A stretch of 64,000 nt of DNA, taken from positions 23,814,986 to 23,878,985 of the forward strand of contig NC_135561.1 of assembly GCF_964340395.1 (NCBI RefSeq). Reading direction: 5' to 3'. The notes below the pieces were generated by a model that searched no databases, was not told the DNA's origin, and saw nothing but the letters and a program-made list of their open reading frames with translations. Positions 24,931 through 37,097 of this stretch are shown in pieces; within the stretch, counting starts at the first letter, position 1, and each line of letters begins with the position of its first letter. Source of the DNA: Glandiceps talaboti. Lineage: Eukaryota > Hemichordata > Enteropneusta > Spengelidae. A program made the position numbers and the translations under genes.

Positions 24931-25655
24931 GTATTACTTATTGACTGGGAAAATGGCCCTAGATTTAGTGACTTTCCAACCTTGAATCATAACTCTCATG
25001 AGTTGATCATTTTGAGGGTAGCAAAAGACATGCACAGTATGCACCTTTAGGCCCTGTACATTAGTAGTAAACAAAAGCTTAGATATGATGCCGCGTATCT
25101 ATCACAGTGACGCGCTATTAGTATCGATGGTGTGATTTTGTGTCCCAACTGAGTTTTCTGGACGCGATATTTTTGTTTTGACAGCGCAAATAGCATGTGA
25201 TCGCAGCCCAGAGTGATCCCTGAATTTGTCTAGAAGAAAGTTACATCTGCTCATCCCAAGACACCTTAGTACACAACAGATTTCACCTCGATGGCTCAGT
25301 AGTTTTGGAGAAGATTTTTGAAGTATTTTTACCAAACATGATATTTTTAGACCTAATTTGCATAAACATTTACAAGGTGAAACCAACAACTTAAAACTAA
25401 GTGATAGCTAGCCTAGAGGTACATACATCAATAATACCATGTGTTGTGTGTGTAAAACATGCTTGCCAACATTACTGTAACATCGTCTGTGTAACTGTAA
25501 ACCTCCTTCCTGAAATTTTTACATTGTGAATTATGTTAAAGGTTTGGAAATTGGTGATCTCAACACATTTCAGTGCATTTTAGTTTGCCGAATGGATAAA
25601 ATAGGAGTTTTTGATTTTGAAAATGTTTTTCACTTCCTAATATTATGATCTGGAA
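24931..25655. other. Intron 2 sequence, mostly unassigned
   Basis: Holds a diverged relative of family B-type phrases at about 25255-25350 (atggctcagtagttttggag, agacctaatttgcat). No gene is supported. Confidence 0.45.
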
Positions 25656-25659
25656 ATAT

Positions 25660-26629
<970 letters not shown>

Positions 26630-26853
26630 AGTTGAAAAATGATTAATCATCGGGCTATTCCATCTAGTGGTTAACCTCCCGATGCTGTGTGCGCCGTGTG
26701 GTATGCACAAACATCTTGACAAATGGCATTGTAATGACGTCTTTGTAGCTCTTCGACACTGTGGCTTCCTAACCTACATGTACCTGACAAGTACATTGTA
26801 TAAAAGTAAAGAATTCGATAGTGAAAAGTTTGGTTACAAAAGTAGAGTTTTGA
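26630..26853 (+). repeat. Sequence shared, inverted, with 30722-30960
   Basis: About 225 bp align with the complement of 30722-30960. Shared blocks include ctcccgatgctgtgtgcgcc, gtggtatgca and gtacattgtataaaagtaaa. On the corresponding strands both encode LPMLCAPCGMH / LPVLCVPCGMQ, so this may be a decayed coding segment. Here it ends exactly where the TTAA element starts. Confidence 0.6.
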
Positions 26854-26857
26854 TTAA

Positions 26858-29268
26858 AGGTGATTCAAAATGCTCACATTCACTATCGCTAATTTGCTAG
26901 ACTACATGTTTGTGAAATGCATTCTGGTTTTAAAACTTTTCAAAAGCGTCTGCAAACACCTTAAAATGACCTTTTTCAGTCACTTCCCTTCGGATTTACT
27001 TCGAGAGTTTTCGGGTATTTCCGGTCCCACCTAGACCACGGGATTTTATGATGTCATAAGGAGACATGGTTAGCACGTAGCCTATGACGAGCGTAGTCAA
27101 CAGGTGAATAAAACTCAGCAGCATTGTGAAAAAATACATTGCTGGTGGTTGTAATAGACATCAGTAAACAAAAACTACACTCTACATGTCTTATTAACCA
27201 ACATTTACCGATATTTACTCACACTTTCTGACTAATTGGCAGTGTCTGTGGGTATAAATGCTAAAATATGATCTCCCCATATTATGGCAAAATAAATCAA
27301 AACGGCTAGACTAGATATATATAAACACTTGTAATGTCGGGTGTTTCACATTCATTGACTTTTATTATCTTATTTTTTATTATTTGCCGACAAGAAGCAT
27401 TACGATACCGTCGTGACGTTTAACTGCATCCCCGGGCCAAGGACGGCATATTTTAGCCCAATCGTACTCGCGTCGCCTTTTGAACAGTGCATTTAACAAC
27501 AAAGTAAACATATTTCATCTCGAATAAAAATACTAGCTATTAGAATACCAATGGGAAACTTCAAGAAGGCGTATCGGGACACGTGCCACAATATATTTGT
27601 TGGTTCCATAATACACTAATTGATTCAATTTGCTCCCAGCATATGGAAGTACACTCCGAGTCATTGCATCATGTAAATGGAACTGTGACCGACCTAATTT
27701 TGTTGTCCATATATAAAATGAGACTGACCTGTAAATTTTTCACAGTTTTCGTTGTGGTCTTGTATTGTCACATGTTTGGCTTGTGAACACAAGTTTACAT
27801 CTATTATTGTCTAGGGCGTAATACTCTAGTCCGAGTCTGAAACCCATATAAAACCTAAGAAACTCGCATTCGGATCGGACAGAACAGAAGTAGGTCTCAT
27901 CGACTTGTTGGGGACTCGAATTATTGCTTGTTTTTATCACGGTATACAGGTGATTATTATATATCGGTAGAGGGGTAGTGTTGTCAAGTTTTGTGCAGTC
28001 ACCGCGGCCGCGGCAGTAAGCTTATACTAGGATAGTTCCGCCGATCAAAGCTGAAGCAGTGTATGTACAATGTACGTATGGAATCGGGAGAGCACAGCGC
28101 ACATTCGTGCCGGGTTAAATTTATCCACGTGTTGATGTAATCCATATTTATCAATCAGATATATTGTAAAATTCTTCAAGTCGTACAGAAATAATGTCTC
28201 TAACTTCAAAACAAACCCTGAGAAACTGGACCGGACGTGGCTAGCCAAGTATCTAGTTGCAGGCTTTCTTTCATAACCATGTGCTGGGGTCACGACCTTG
28301 ATTGCCAGCGTCAATATTGTCCAATCATATTTAATATCATGAACACATCGCGATATTTGATTTGTTGGTTTCCTAAACTGTATACTTCGAATACCAAGAT
28401 TCGTTACAGAGTTCTTCTAATGAATATTAAATAGGCCGCTTGTTGCATTAAATTAAGTGATATCGCAACAAGGGAAACCATACAAGTTTTCTTCCAGACG
28501 AGTTGCTAAAGTCATGTAAATGACAACACTAAACTCACGAAATTTCCTCAATTCTTTACAATTTTATTGCTGATAATATGGCAATCTAATAGCTAGTATA
28601 TTTATTCAAGATAAATATGTTTACTTTGTTGCTAAATGCGCCGTTCAAAAGGCGACATCAGTGAGTATAGTCGAGTATAGTGGGCTATAATATGCTGTCG
28701 ACGCCATGCCTGTCGAAGATATTGTAATGCTTCTCCTCGGCAAATAATTTAAAAAATCACATAAATAAATTGAAACATGCGAGCGACATTACAAGTGTTT
28801 ATGTATATCTACAATGTAGTCTAGCCTTTTTGATTTATTTTGCCATAATATGGGGAGATAATATTTTAGCATTTATACCCACATACACTGCCAATTAGTG
28901 AGAAAGTGTGAGTAAATATCGGTAAATGTTGGTTAATAAGACATGTAGAGTGTAGTTTTTGTTTACTGATGTCTGTTACAACCACTAGCAATGTATTTTT
29001 TCACAATGCTGTTTTGTTCACCTAGTGACTACGCTCGTCATAGTCTTAGTGCTAACGTGTACCCCTTATGACGTCATAAAATCCCATGGTCTAGGTGGGA
29101 CCGGAAATACCCGAAAACTCTCGAAGTAAATCTGAAGGGAAGTGACTGAAAAAAGGTCATTTTAAGGTGTTTGCAGACGCTTTTGAAAAGTTTTAAAACC
29201 AGAATGCATTTCACAAACATGTCGTCTAGCAAATTAGCGATAGTGAATGCGAGCATTTTGAATCACCT
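26858..29268. mobile_element. TTAA-flanked long-TIR (fold-back) element, copy 1
   Basis: The ends are AGGTGATTCAAAATGCTCAC and its complement, with TTAA at 26854-26857 and 29269-29272. The arms are about 750 bp and align over most of their length (for example ttttggtttacccg-type blocks around gagttttcgggtatttccgg and gacatgtagagtgtagtttt). The ~900-bp centre (about 27750-28560) is unrecognised and has no transposase. The TTAA duplication points to piggyBac-type integration, although the tip is not the usual CCC. Relatives: 36422-36843, 56860-57576 and a diverged piece at 29855-30100. Confidence 0.85.
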
Positions 29269-29289
29269 TTAAAGTAAAACGTAAACAGA

Positions 29290-29740
29290 CTGCATCATGT
29301 ACAGTTAAACGACACTTACAGTTTCAGTCGTTGCAACCCTGATTATGGTAATGTACTTCCTGTTTCATCATCAACAATGGTCACAAATAAATTCATAGCT
29401 AATAAATAATCAGTCAGTCAGATGATATCTCGAAAAATTAAAAATTTTGCTTACCTTCAAATGTGCTTGCCCCTTGTTCAAATTCGGCAAATGATATCTA
29501 CTCACATTTGCGCGAAGCCTGCATGTGTACACACACTGTCCACACAAAAGTCAACACATTAGGTGAGCGAGTCTACTGAAAGACCCCTCTCGAGTTCCAA
29601 GCGTTTTACCCGAGTTACTTGCGCGAAACAAGACCTAATTTGTGAAGAAATTGGCACATCTACTAGATGAGTCAAGATACTACATTGCCACATGATGTAG
29701 ATTACAAGATATACATGTATGCACAGTGCATAGAATTATT
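29290..29740. other. Sequence between fold-back element and exon 2
   Basis: Apparently unique intron 1/2 flank; no feature beyond the exon 2 donor at 29746. Confidence 0.45.
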
Positions 29741-29746
29741 ACCTAC

Positions 29747-29839
29747 CTGCTTCTGACCTCACTGCATCCACCTTGATAGATGTATTATCGGATGTATTGT
29801 CACTACTCATATTAACAGCCTCTGCATTATTTGGATTAC
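29747..29839 (-). CDS. POU2F: POU2F-like gene, exon 2
   Basis: A 93-nt exon with acceptor TTTGATTACAG|GTAATCC and strong donor GCAG|GTAGGT. It enters in phase 1 and leaves in phase 1. The leftover G of exon 1 completes a glycine, and the exon reads GNPNNAEAVNMSSDN followed by a second Ser/Thr/Asn stretch and KVDAVRSEA. The Asn/Ser-rich composition matches the segment just before NGLDF in Oct-1. The exon sits between a TTAA-flanked fold-back element ending at 29268 and a diverged fragment of the same family beginning about 29855, so it survives as a small island in transposon DNA. Confidence 0.55.
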
Positions 29840-29854
29840 CTGTAATCAAACATT

Positions 29855-30100
29855 GTGGGTAGATTGTAGTTTTTTGTTTACTAATATCTATTACAACCAT
29901 CAGCAATGCATTTTCTTCACAACATTTTTGAGATTTAATCACCTGTAGACTACGCTTGTCATAGTCTAAATGCTAAAGCAGTCTCTTTATGATATCACAA
30001 AATGGTGTGGTCTAAGTGGGACTGGAAATACCTGAAAACCCTCGAAGGAAATCCGAAGGGAACTGACTGAAAAACTGTCATTTTAAGGCGTTAGTAGAGC
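29855..30100. repeat. Diverged arm of the TTAA fold-back family
   Basis: Matches the right arm of the 26858-29268 element (tagttttttgtttactaata, cactaggaaataccg-like blocks, gaagggaactgactgaaaaa) with many substitutions, and lacks the terminal AGGTGATTC. An old insertion directly upstream of exon 2. Confidence 0.7.
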
Positions 30101-30524
30101 AGGGGTATCATTAACAGCCGTCAGATGGCGATTTATGGCCATCTGGGTACAAGTGAAGAGCCAGTTGAAATTGACAGTTACCTTTATTTTAGCCTGGAAA
30201 TCAGTTTCAACACAAACTTTCCATAGTAAAGCATAGTACATGCAAGTCTCACAGGATTTTGGCCAGTACACTACTGGAAGAAAAATAGTTCTGGTATATC
30301 GCGATTAACTCGCGAGTAAATCCCGAGGAAATCGGGGGGAGTCTTTCAGTGAAATCGCGAGCGAAAATGTTGACTCGTGTGTTGACATTACGTGTACACA
30401 CACGCGAGTTTCGAGTAAACGCGAGTATGGATATCGTTCTATAGGATTTGAACAAGGAGCAAATGCATTTGAAGGTAAGCAACTTCCATGAGATTTCAAC
30501 TAACTGACTTATTGATTGATTGAT

Positions 30525-30572
30525 TGACTGCCTTCCTGACTGACTGACTGACTGACTGACTGACTGATTGAT
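30525..30572. repeat. (GATT/GACT)n microsatellite
   Basis: Short run of gattgattgactg and gactgactgactgactg. Confidence 0.9.
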
Positions 30573-30721
30573 TGTTAGCTACGAATTTATTTGTGACGAT
30601 TGTAAACATTTACGGGTTGATCGTGAAAAAAAGGAAGTAGTTATCACGGTGAAACAGCAATCTACGTACGTTGTGTTTTCACAGCGTACAGTAAACCTTA
30701 CAGACGAATTTATGTTGTACT

Positions 30722-30960
30722 TTAATTAGAACTTTTTGCTTTGTAACCTAACTGTTCACAATCGAATTCTTCACTTATACAATGTACTCGCCAGGTAGGA
30801 TGGGAAGCAACAGCGTCGAAACCACATGTGAAAGGACGTCCACACGAATGCCCACACTGTTTGTGTCAAGTTCTCACTGCATACCACATGGTACACACAG
30901 CACCGGGAGGATGATTACTGACTGGAAGAGCCTGGCGATTTCATCATCATTGAAGTTTGA
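30722..30960 (-). repeat. Sequence shared, inverted, with 26630-26853
   Basis: Minus-strand reading gives NFNDDEIARLFQSVIILPV, then LCVPCGMQ and a stop. It aligns with the plus strand at 26630-26853. The tail gtacattgtataagtgaaga corresponds to gtacattgtataaaagtaaa there. It could be a coding or promoter-bearing part of an unknown element. Confidence 0.6.
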
Positions 30961-31020
30961 GTTTGCCGCATACCATTGACATATAGACCTTTAGAAACTG
31001 GGAGATATAGAAATTAACCA

Positions 31021-31266
31021 GTGGTTGATAGACTTTGTGTATTTTGTAACCAAAATGCTATAGAAAATGAGATTCACTATATTCTATATTGTAGACTTTA
31101 TGATGACATACGTACCATTTATATTAACACAGAAAATAATACTGAGTACATAGCACTGTCTGACAATGTGAAACTGAAGTACTTGATGACAAAACAGGTT
31201 ACGAATACGGCAAAATTCATCAAAGCTAATTTTTTAAGTCGGAGTGAAACTTTGTATCAGAGTTAA
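31021..31266 (+). pseudogene. LINE tail fragment nested in the CACTACTGG element
   Basis: Reads VDRLCVFCNQNAIENEIHY, then ILYC and YDDIR, the same C-x2-C...H-x4-C tail as 2287-2685. Only about 80 codons remain, ending in a stop at 31266. No polymerase domain. Confidence 0.65.
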
Positions 31267-31302
31267 TTTAATTTTTCCAACACTGTATGTACAATTCCTT
31301 TT

Positions 31303-32523
31303 CATACTGTTTCAACTACCATGTATTTCCTCTGCCAACTTTGACAGATGAAGAGTCTGTGTTACAAAAAACTGTTCTGGATTTGTACATTGTACATGTT
31401 GATTTTGAAGTTCTGGTTTTGGTCTTTTATTCGCACGTTTCCATAATTTATACACAGTTGATTTTGACTGTCGCACCACGACAGTGATGAACACGTTATA
31501 GCGGCTTTCACAGTCATGCATGTTTCAACTATCACTTGAAAACATGCATCTACAAATCTGTTTGGAATTACTAAACTACTGCTGAATAATTATTTCACAT
31601 GTATCAGGTGATCGAACTTTTTGGTTTTCACGAAGGATTGAATCAACATCAGTCGAACGATCAACTTGTTAGTACTAAAAAAACGTTCGCAATACCACGC
31701 TATCTACGACAATTTAGTCGAAGTTTAGAGGTCACGTCAAACGTGACATCTCATCATCGGTAATTTCCGGATTTACATTTGTATTCGTTTCACTTTATAC
31801 CCAAACGTGGCCTAACTTAGAACCTTAGGAGCCTTTTAGTGATGCCCTCTCCATAGTCTATACAACTCAATTGTCTTGAGTGTAGTGTTGTTTATATTTG
31901 CGTAAGTTGGACCTCATCGTGTCTAAACAGCCTACCCGTCTAGAATTTGGCATAAGGTAATCCTCAAAGCTAGAGTTGCAGGTACAAGAAAACAAACAAT
32001 GTCTGCAATATTACATGTACAGTGTAATCCCTTGCTTTGGCAGTCGGTTTACGTGTATCATCCAAGTCGGAAGAAATTGGTTGACGTGTACGTCCAAGTA
32101 TCATCATTTATACTATAGTCGGGACGACAAAACACATCGTAAAAAGTCTTTTGATTTCAGGAACTTCTGTTTAACGTGAAAACCAAAAAGTTTGATCGCC
32201 TGAAATAATTATTCAGCAATACTTTAGTAATTCCAACAGATTTGTAGATGTTTTCAAGTGATATTGAAACATGAATGACTGTGAAAGCCACTAAACGTGT
32301 TTATCACTGTCGTAGTGCGACAGTCAAACATGGAAGTTGAAACAGTATCCACGACGCTTTGTTATGGCACAGAGAAGTGTTTTGATTTCCCGCAGTGCCG
32401 ATATCTTTGAAACCCCACTTACATATCCCACTGGTGAAATTTATGCAAAATAATGTTGTGAAGACCACAGTTATCTTGATGTGTCTAGTTCCCTCAAACG
32501 GGACGGGTCAATGCAATTGATAG
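31303..32523. mobile_element. Long-inverted-repeat element, copy 2 (left end lost)
   Basis: Colinear with the 13690-15404 element from actaccatgtatttcctc onward. The right end cgggacgggtcaatgcaatt...gatag is followed by TA at 32524-32525. The left terminus and about 190 bp are missing, and there is an internal deletion of about 90 bp around 31420. It lies inside the 30269-35369 element. Confidence 0.85.
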
Positions 32524-32587
32524 TATAAGCCCTTGGGCTTGGAGGTACCTCATTACCTCCGGTCACTATAATAAATAAACAACAACA

Positions 32588-32639
<52 letters not shown>

Positions 32640-32640
32640 T
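32588..32640. repeat. (ACT)n microsatellite
   Basis: About 53 bp of uninterrupted ACT/CTA triplets, just right of the fold-back copy. The polyserine ORF on the minus strand is an artefact. Confidence 0.95.
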
Positions 32641-33843
32641 TTGGTTGTCTGCCTGTCCTCATTAAACTTTGACTCCAACACTGCCTTGTCTTAAAACATG
32701 GAATTTAATATCTAACGACTCAGATAATATGAATTGAGTTCTTGTTTATACTGACCAAAATATGTTATATTCGTTAAACATCATCCATCATCCAACTGTT
32801 TATATCATACTCTTTCTAGACTTGCATACATGTATTCAACATTACATGTATAAAGTCGATGACGAACACACTGTGATACACGCGAGAAACTATCAGTAAC
32901 TCGCGAGAAACTACCAGTAACTCGTGAGTCGCCGCGACAAACATCCAGCAATCTAAATGATTTTCACAAGTCAAATTGCCACACTTCTTACCTTCTGTAT
33001 TGTTACCATGGATATTATTAGTGCAGTGAACACACATTATTTGTGTGACCAACATTTCGAGTTGAAACAACGTCTTTCAAGAACACATTCAGTTAAGATG
33101 AATTAAAAAATACCGACCTACCTACCCTATTCTCTGAGGCCATGTTTATTGTTGTTGTTATTGTTATTATTATTATTATTGTCACTGTTGTTTGTGTTAT
33201 TATTATTGTTGTTATCATTGTGGTTGCAATCGAAATACCTTTCCAAACTAATGTCATCGTCATTTTCAAGTCTATTACGTATTTCACCTGCTCGTTGGTT
33301 TGTTGATTGGAAAACGTAATGACGTAAGTTTATTTCAACTTAGACTCACTTTAATTTACATTTTTCGACCGTCAATTTTTTTGCTCATACAATGCAACTT
33401 ACCCAACTTTTCTTGATTTGGAACTCTCATTTACAGTATTCAAAAAGAGCGTTTTGATCATCAATATACATTAATCTGGCGTCTTACTTATCATTCGTAT
33501 GTAGCCTACACAACTACAAACTTGTTGCAAAGGAGACCGACAACTTTGGCAGTAGTCGCCAAATGCCCATGAGAGTTACATGAATAAATTAAAAGTGTAG
33601 CTTGTTAATGCCCATGAGAGTTACATGAATAAATTAAAAGTGTAGCTTGTCAATCATTCAGCCCCAACACACCCTAGAACGTTATACATGTACAGTATCT
33701 GAAAGGGGACAAACAACTTTGGCGGTACTTCGAAATTGCTAATTTTCAATGAATAAATTGAACATAATGTCAATCATTCTGCTGAAATTATTTGATTGGT
33801 TGTTATCACTATAAAATGAGACTTTCCAGAGACAGATGCAGTT

Positions 33844-34050
33844 ATGTTCGAACTTTCTCAGCGTTCAGTACAGTATCAGTATGGTCCAAGTCATAATCTG
33901 TTGTCGGGATGCCGCTACGGAAGCAAAGAACTTCGAGTCGGTGGTGTTTATACCCTTCACCATCAACATAACAATCCTTGTGACAAAAATGCCATTGCTG
34001 TACACGCGAAACTTATGTCAGGCTTTGATGGATGCCAAACTATCGTCTAA
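33844..34050 (+). pseudogene. HIRAN-domain ORF fragment
   Basis: A 68-codon ORF. After MFELSQRS it reads SGCRYGSKELRVGGVYTLH and then NNPCDKNAIAVHAKL, the signature of a HIRAN domain (G-x-R-Y, V-G-x-x-V-x-L, N-P-x-D-x-N-A-I-x-V). HIRAN domains bind DNA 3' ends (HLTF) and also occur in transposon-linked ORFs. The domain should continue with a G-x-I/V-P segment, but the frame leaves it and stops after DGCQTIV, so it is probably frame-shifted. It sits inside the CACTACTGG element. Confidence 0.6.
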
Positions 34051-34474
34051 CAGCAAATACTATTTTATAAAGCCGAAGAAAACAGCATCCTATCACTCAT
34101 CCAGATTTGGCATGTCACAGTATTGCAATGTTGGCAAAACATTAAAAAAAAAAATTCAGGCACTTCACCCGAAATTCAGTGTCCTTTACCACTGAATTAG
34201 CTGATTTTATCAGCGCAAACTAAAAGGCCCACTACATATTCCAAAAAGAGAACTACCAAATCATCGCAATGTTAGCATTTGTCTTGGTTACCGTACGTGA
34301 CCTGACAGAAGAACACGAACAACAATTTTACGATAGTATTTTACATCATTCTTTTATTAGTCACACATCCATCCATCCATTTTACAACCACTTCCATTTA
34401 AATTTGTAAGGGGGAATACTAGACTGTTCATATTCCGAGAGTTCCTTAATGATACGTCATAATCCTATCTCAAC

Positions 34475-34544
34475 TGCGAGTGCAGAAATGCACTCGCATC
34501 AATTACCCTACAGAATAATAACTGCGAATGCATAAATGCACTCG
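34475..34544. repeat. Paired hairpins tgcgagtgc...gcactcgca
   Basis: Two hairpins about 46 bases apart, TGCGAGTGC(6)GCACTCGCA and tgcgaatgc(6)gcactcgca, each with a 9-base stem. They belong to the interior of the 5.1-kb element. The function is unknown. Confidence 0.7.
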
Positions 34545-35636
34545 CACCAACTACAGAATAATTCCATTCGCAATGATACAATATTAGCAATCGTTCGAAT
34601 ATGTGCCCATTTTACATCTCTGTGACGATAGTAGCCGACTGCAAGATTGCAAAAAAGTGTCGAAATCGGAACCTATCCAGTTCCAAACGCCCGAAGTTAC
34701 TAACGCCACCATGTTTGATCGCGACGCCCCATAATGCACAAGCTGGCTGTTCCATTTTATGAGTATACCCCTTCTCTCACTTTATGCACAGCACTGTGCA
34801 CTATCGCTGGTCTTTCGATTGCGAAGACGGTAAAGGAATATTTGTATCGAAAAATGACCAGATTTCACACACCAGGCTCACACGCTGCTTACAGTGAATT
34901 ATTAAAGGCATTTGAAAACAAGGTTTAACAATAGACAAGGCATGAAGGTAGAGAATGAAGTGAGGCATATTCGTAAGTAACACAAGCAGGACAAAAGCAG
35001 GATAATAATGGGCTTCGATGTGTCATGATTACAATCCGACATGGCATGTGTCAAGACGAAAGTGTTGTAAAACACACTACATTTACTTGTCTCCATGAGC
35101 TAGTGTACTACTAAAAAGATAGGCTTGCACCTGTTTCACGACTTGTCTGTAAACATATGCATGCTATCCACACTCGATCCCAGTCATACTGAAATTCATC
35201 AACTTGCGAGGAAGTCTCTCGCGATGTACCACTATACTCGCGTATACGTGTGTTTACTCGAGAGTACACGAGGGGCCGTTGAATACGCCTCGCGTGTCCG
35301 TTCGATTTCATCGCGATTTACTCACGTTTTCCTCGCGAGTTCACCCGAACTATTTTTCTTCCAGTAGTGTATATGTCCCCTGCTATACGCAAACTGTGAC
35401 ATCTCTTTTTGGGTGGCAGTGAAGTGTTGATCTGGGTCAGTCTTGAAATAACATGGTGCCTTTTCTAGTATACAGTTTGAAATAGTTGATTGGAAAGTAA
35501 CCCCCATTTTAGGCAGATTATAAGGTTTGTTTCTCCCGCAAGACTTAAGTGTTATGTTAGATGTTAGATGTTTGAGATAGTCATAACAAAGTACAGGTAC
35601 TATATTTCACATCAAATTAGCTTCATATGAAAAACA

Positions 35637-35679
35637 AGTCATTGAGAATGACATAGTCCCCGCTATGATTGGGTTTTAA
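35637..35679 (+). repeat. Family A terminal fragment, interrupted by a transposon
   Basis: aacaagtcattgagaatgac through gctatgattgggttttaa matches the family A terminus. It breaks exactly at TTAA, where the piggyBac-type copy starts, so only about 43 bp remain. Confidence 0.8.
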
Positions 35680-36233
35680 CCCTTTCACCACCAGTACCCG
35701 GTATACCGGGACGCGCTAGGACGCCCACCAGTACCAGGTATACCGAGACACCAAAGTTCATTCACCTATCTTGCCGCAAAAAAGTTCAAAGGCAGCAATT
35801 GCTGCAAATTTGCTGCCATAACTAGTTCCACACATGTGTATTAGCCTTTCAATTGGATCACTCGTTACAGATTTACGTGATTTCGCCTGGGACTTGAAAA
35901 TGACATCGTTTGGACTCAAAAATGCACCATTTTCATAGTTTTTACTAAGAATTAATTGGAAATTCACCTATTTTCTATAAAACATCCATAGAGTATGTTG
36001 TTTTGAATGTGTCTAGGTCACAGTTCAGGGTGTACGGCAAATACATTTACAGGAAACGCTCGCCGAAATTTTCACCGATTTTTTCCCAAAATCTTGACCA
36101 AATTTGATGTTTTTGTAAAGAAAATCGCTTCTACCAAGCAATTATTTTTTCATACATCGATTCACTAGGTATTTTTAAGTCTGTATTCGAAGTTTCTTGA
36201 AAATTAAACGGCAAATTTCCATATGAGTGGCAT
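35680..36233. mobile_element. piggyBac-type element, copy 2 (right end missing)
   Basis: TTAA (35676-35679) followed by CCCTTTCACCACCAGTACCC. The next ~160 bp track the left end of the 9953-12118 element (caaagttcattcaccta, agttccacacatg). After that it diverges and no right terminus is found. It abuts the tyrosine-recombinase fragment. Confidence 0.75.
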
Positions 36234-36417
36234 GTGAAGTCAACAATGTATGTTAGTAATTGTTACAGATCTAAGGGCCTGCAATCGGCAGCGGTCGGCC
36301 AGCGGTTCTTCCCCGTCTACCTTAACTTAGGCATTCCAGCAATTCTTATAAAGCAGCAAGGTGACTGGCGCTCAAACGCCTTTGAACGTTACACAATTGC
36401 TAACAGTGACACTAAGC
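36234..36417 (+). pseudogene. Tyrosine recombinase C-terminal fragment (DIRS-like)
   Basis: Reads NCYRSKGLQSAAVG, then LGIPAILIKQQGDWRSNAFE and RYT. This is the second half of a tyrosine-recombinase catalytic domain: a degenerate H-x-x-R box, then the I-x-x-x-G-D-W-x-S-x-A...Y block before the nucleophile tyrosine. DIRS/Ngaro retroelements encode such enzymes. A TTAA fold-back element was inserted right after it (36418-36421), so the downstream end is lost. The call rests on one conserved block. Confidence 0.65.
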
Positions 36418-36421
36418 TTAA

Positions 36422-36843
36422 AGGTGATTCAAAATACTCACATTCACTATCGCTAATTTGCGTGTTTCAATTTATTTATCTGATTTTTTTATTATTTGCC
36501 GAGGAGAAGCATTACAATATCTTCGACAGGCATGGCGTCGACAGCATATTATAGCCCACTATACTCGACTATACTCACTGATGTCGCCTTTTGAACGGCG
36601 CATTTAGCAACAAAGTAAACATATTTATCTTGAATAAATATACTAGCTCTTAGATTGCCATATTATCAGCAATATAATTGTAAAGAATTGAGGAAATTTC
36701 GTGAGTTTAGTGTTGTCATTTACATGACTTTAGCAACTCGTCTGGAAGAAAACTTGTATGGTTTCCCTTGTTGCGATATCACTTAATTTAATGCAACAAG
36801 CGGCCTATTTAATATTCATTAGAAGAATTCTGTAACGAATCAT
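36422..36843. mobile_element. TTAA fold-back element, copy 2 (internally deleted)
   Basis: TTAA then AGGTGATTCAAAATACTCAC. After ctaatttgc it jumps to a segment that matches the complement of about 28410-28800 (tgatttttttattatttgcc, agaagcattacaatatcttc, ggcctatttaatattcatta). The right end is lost near 36843. Confidence 0.8.
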
Positions 36844-37097
36844 GGTAACTTCGTCTTTATAAATAGTAGAGTATTTGTCATTATTGTAATTAATGGTCGT
36901 CTACATTGTTCTTTTGTCAAAGACAATTTTATACTTCATTGTCTTTTAAATCAATACGCAGGTGTGGGCAGAAAACTTAGGTGACAATGATGGATTAACA
37001 CAAGGGGAAAGAGAAAATTTCAAGTAGTTACGGTCGGCAACCTCTGAGTCAAGGTCGGCAATTGTGAGTGACGGTCGGGCCAGACCCTGACTACTAC
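36844..37097. other. Intron 1 sequence
   Basis: No feature recognised. Confidence 0.4.

Larger units (their letters stand above)
30269..35369. mobile_element. 5.1-kb TIR element with CACTACTGG ends (CACTA-like?)
   Basis: The left end CACTACTGGAAGAAAAATAG matches the complement of the right end over about 26 bases. CTCGCGAG/CGCGAGT motifs recur below both ends (30310-30420, 35200-35340), as subterminal repeats do in EnSpm/CACTA elements. The flanks share only TA (30267-30268, 35370-35371), not the 3-bp duplication usual for CACTA, so the superfamily is uncertain. Inside are a LINE tail, a fold-back copy, an (ACT)n run and a HIRAN-type ORF. No transposase was recognised. It lies in POU2F intron 1. 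Confidence 0.7.

Noticed and set aside
32990-33300. Exon-like minus segments (GEIRNRLENDDDISLER, NNIHGNNTEG) as additional POU2F exons
   Set aside because: They lie inside the 5.1-kb transposon, lack convincing paired splice sites, and are not needed: exon 1 joins exon 2 in phase without them.
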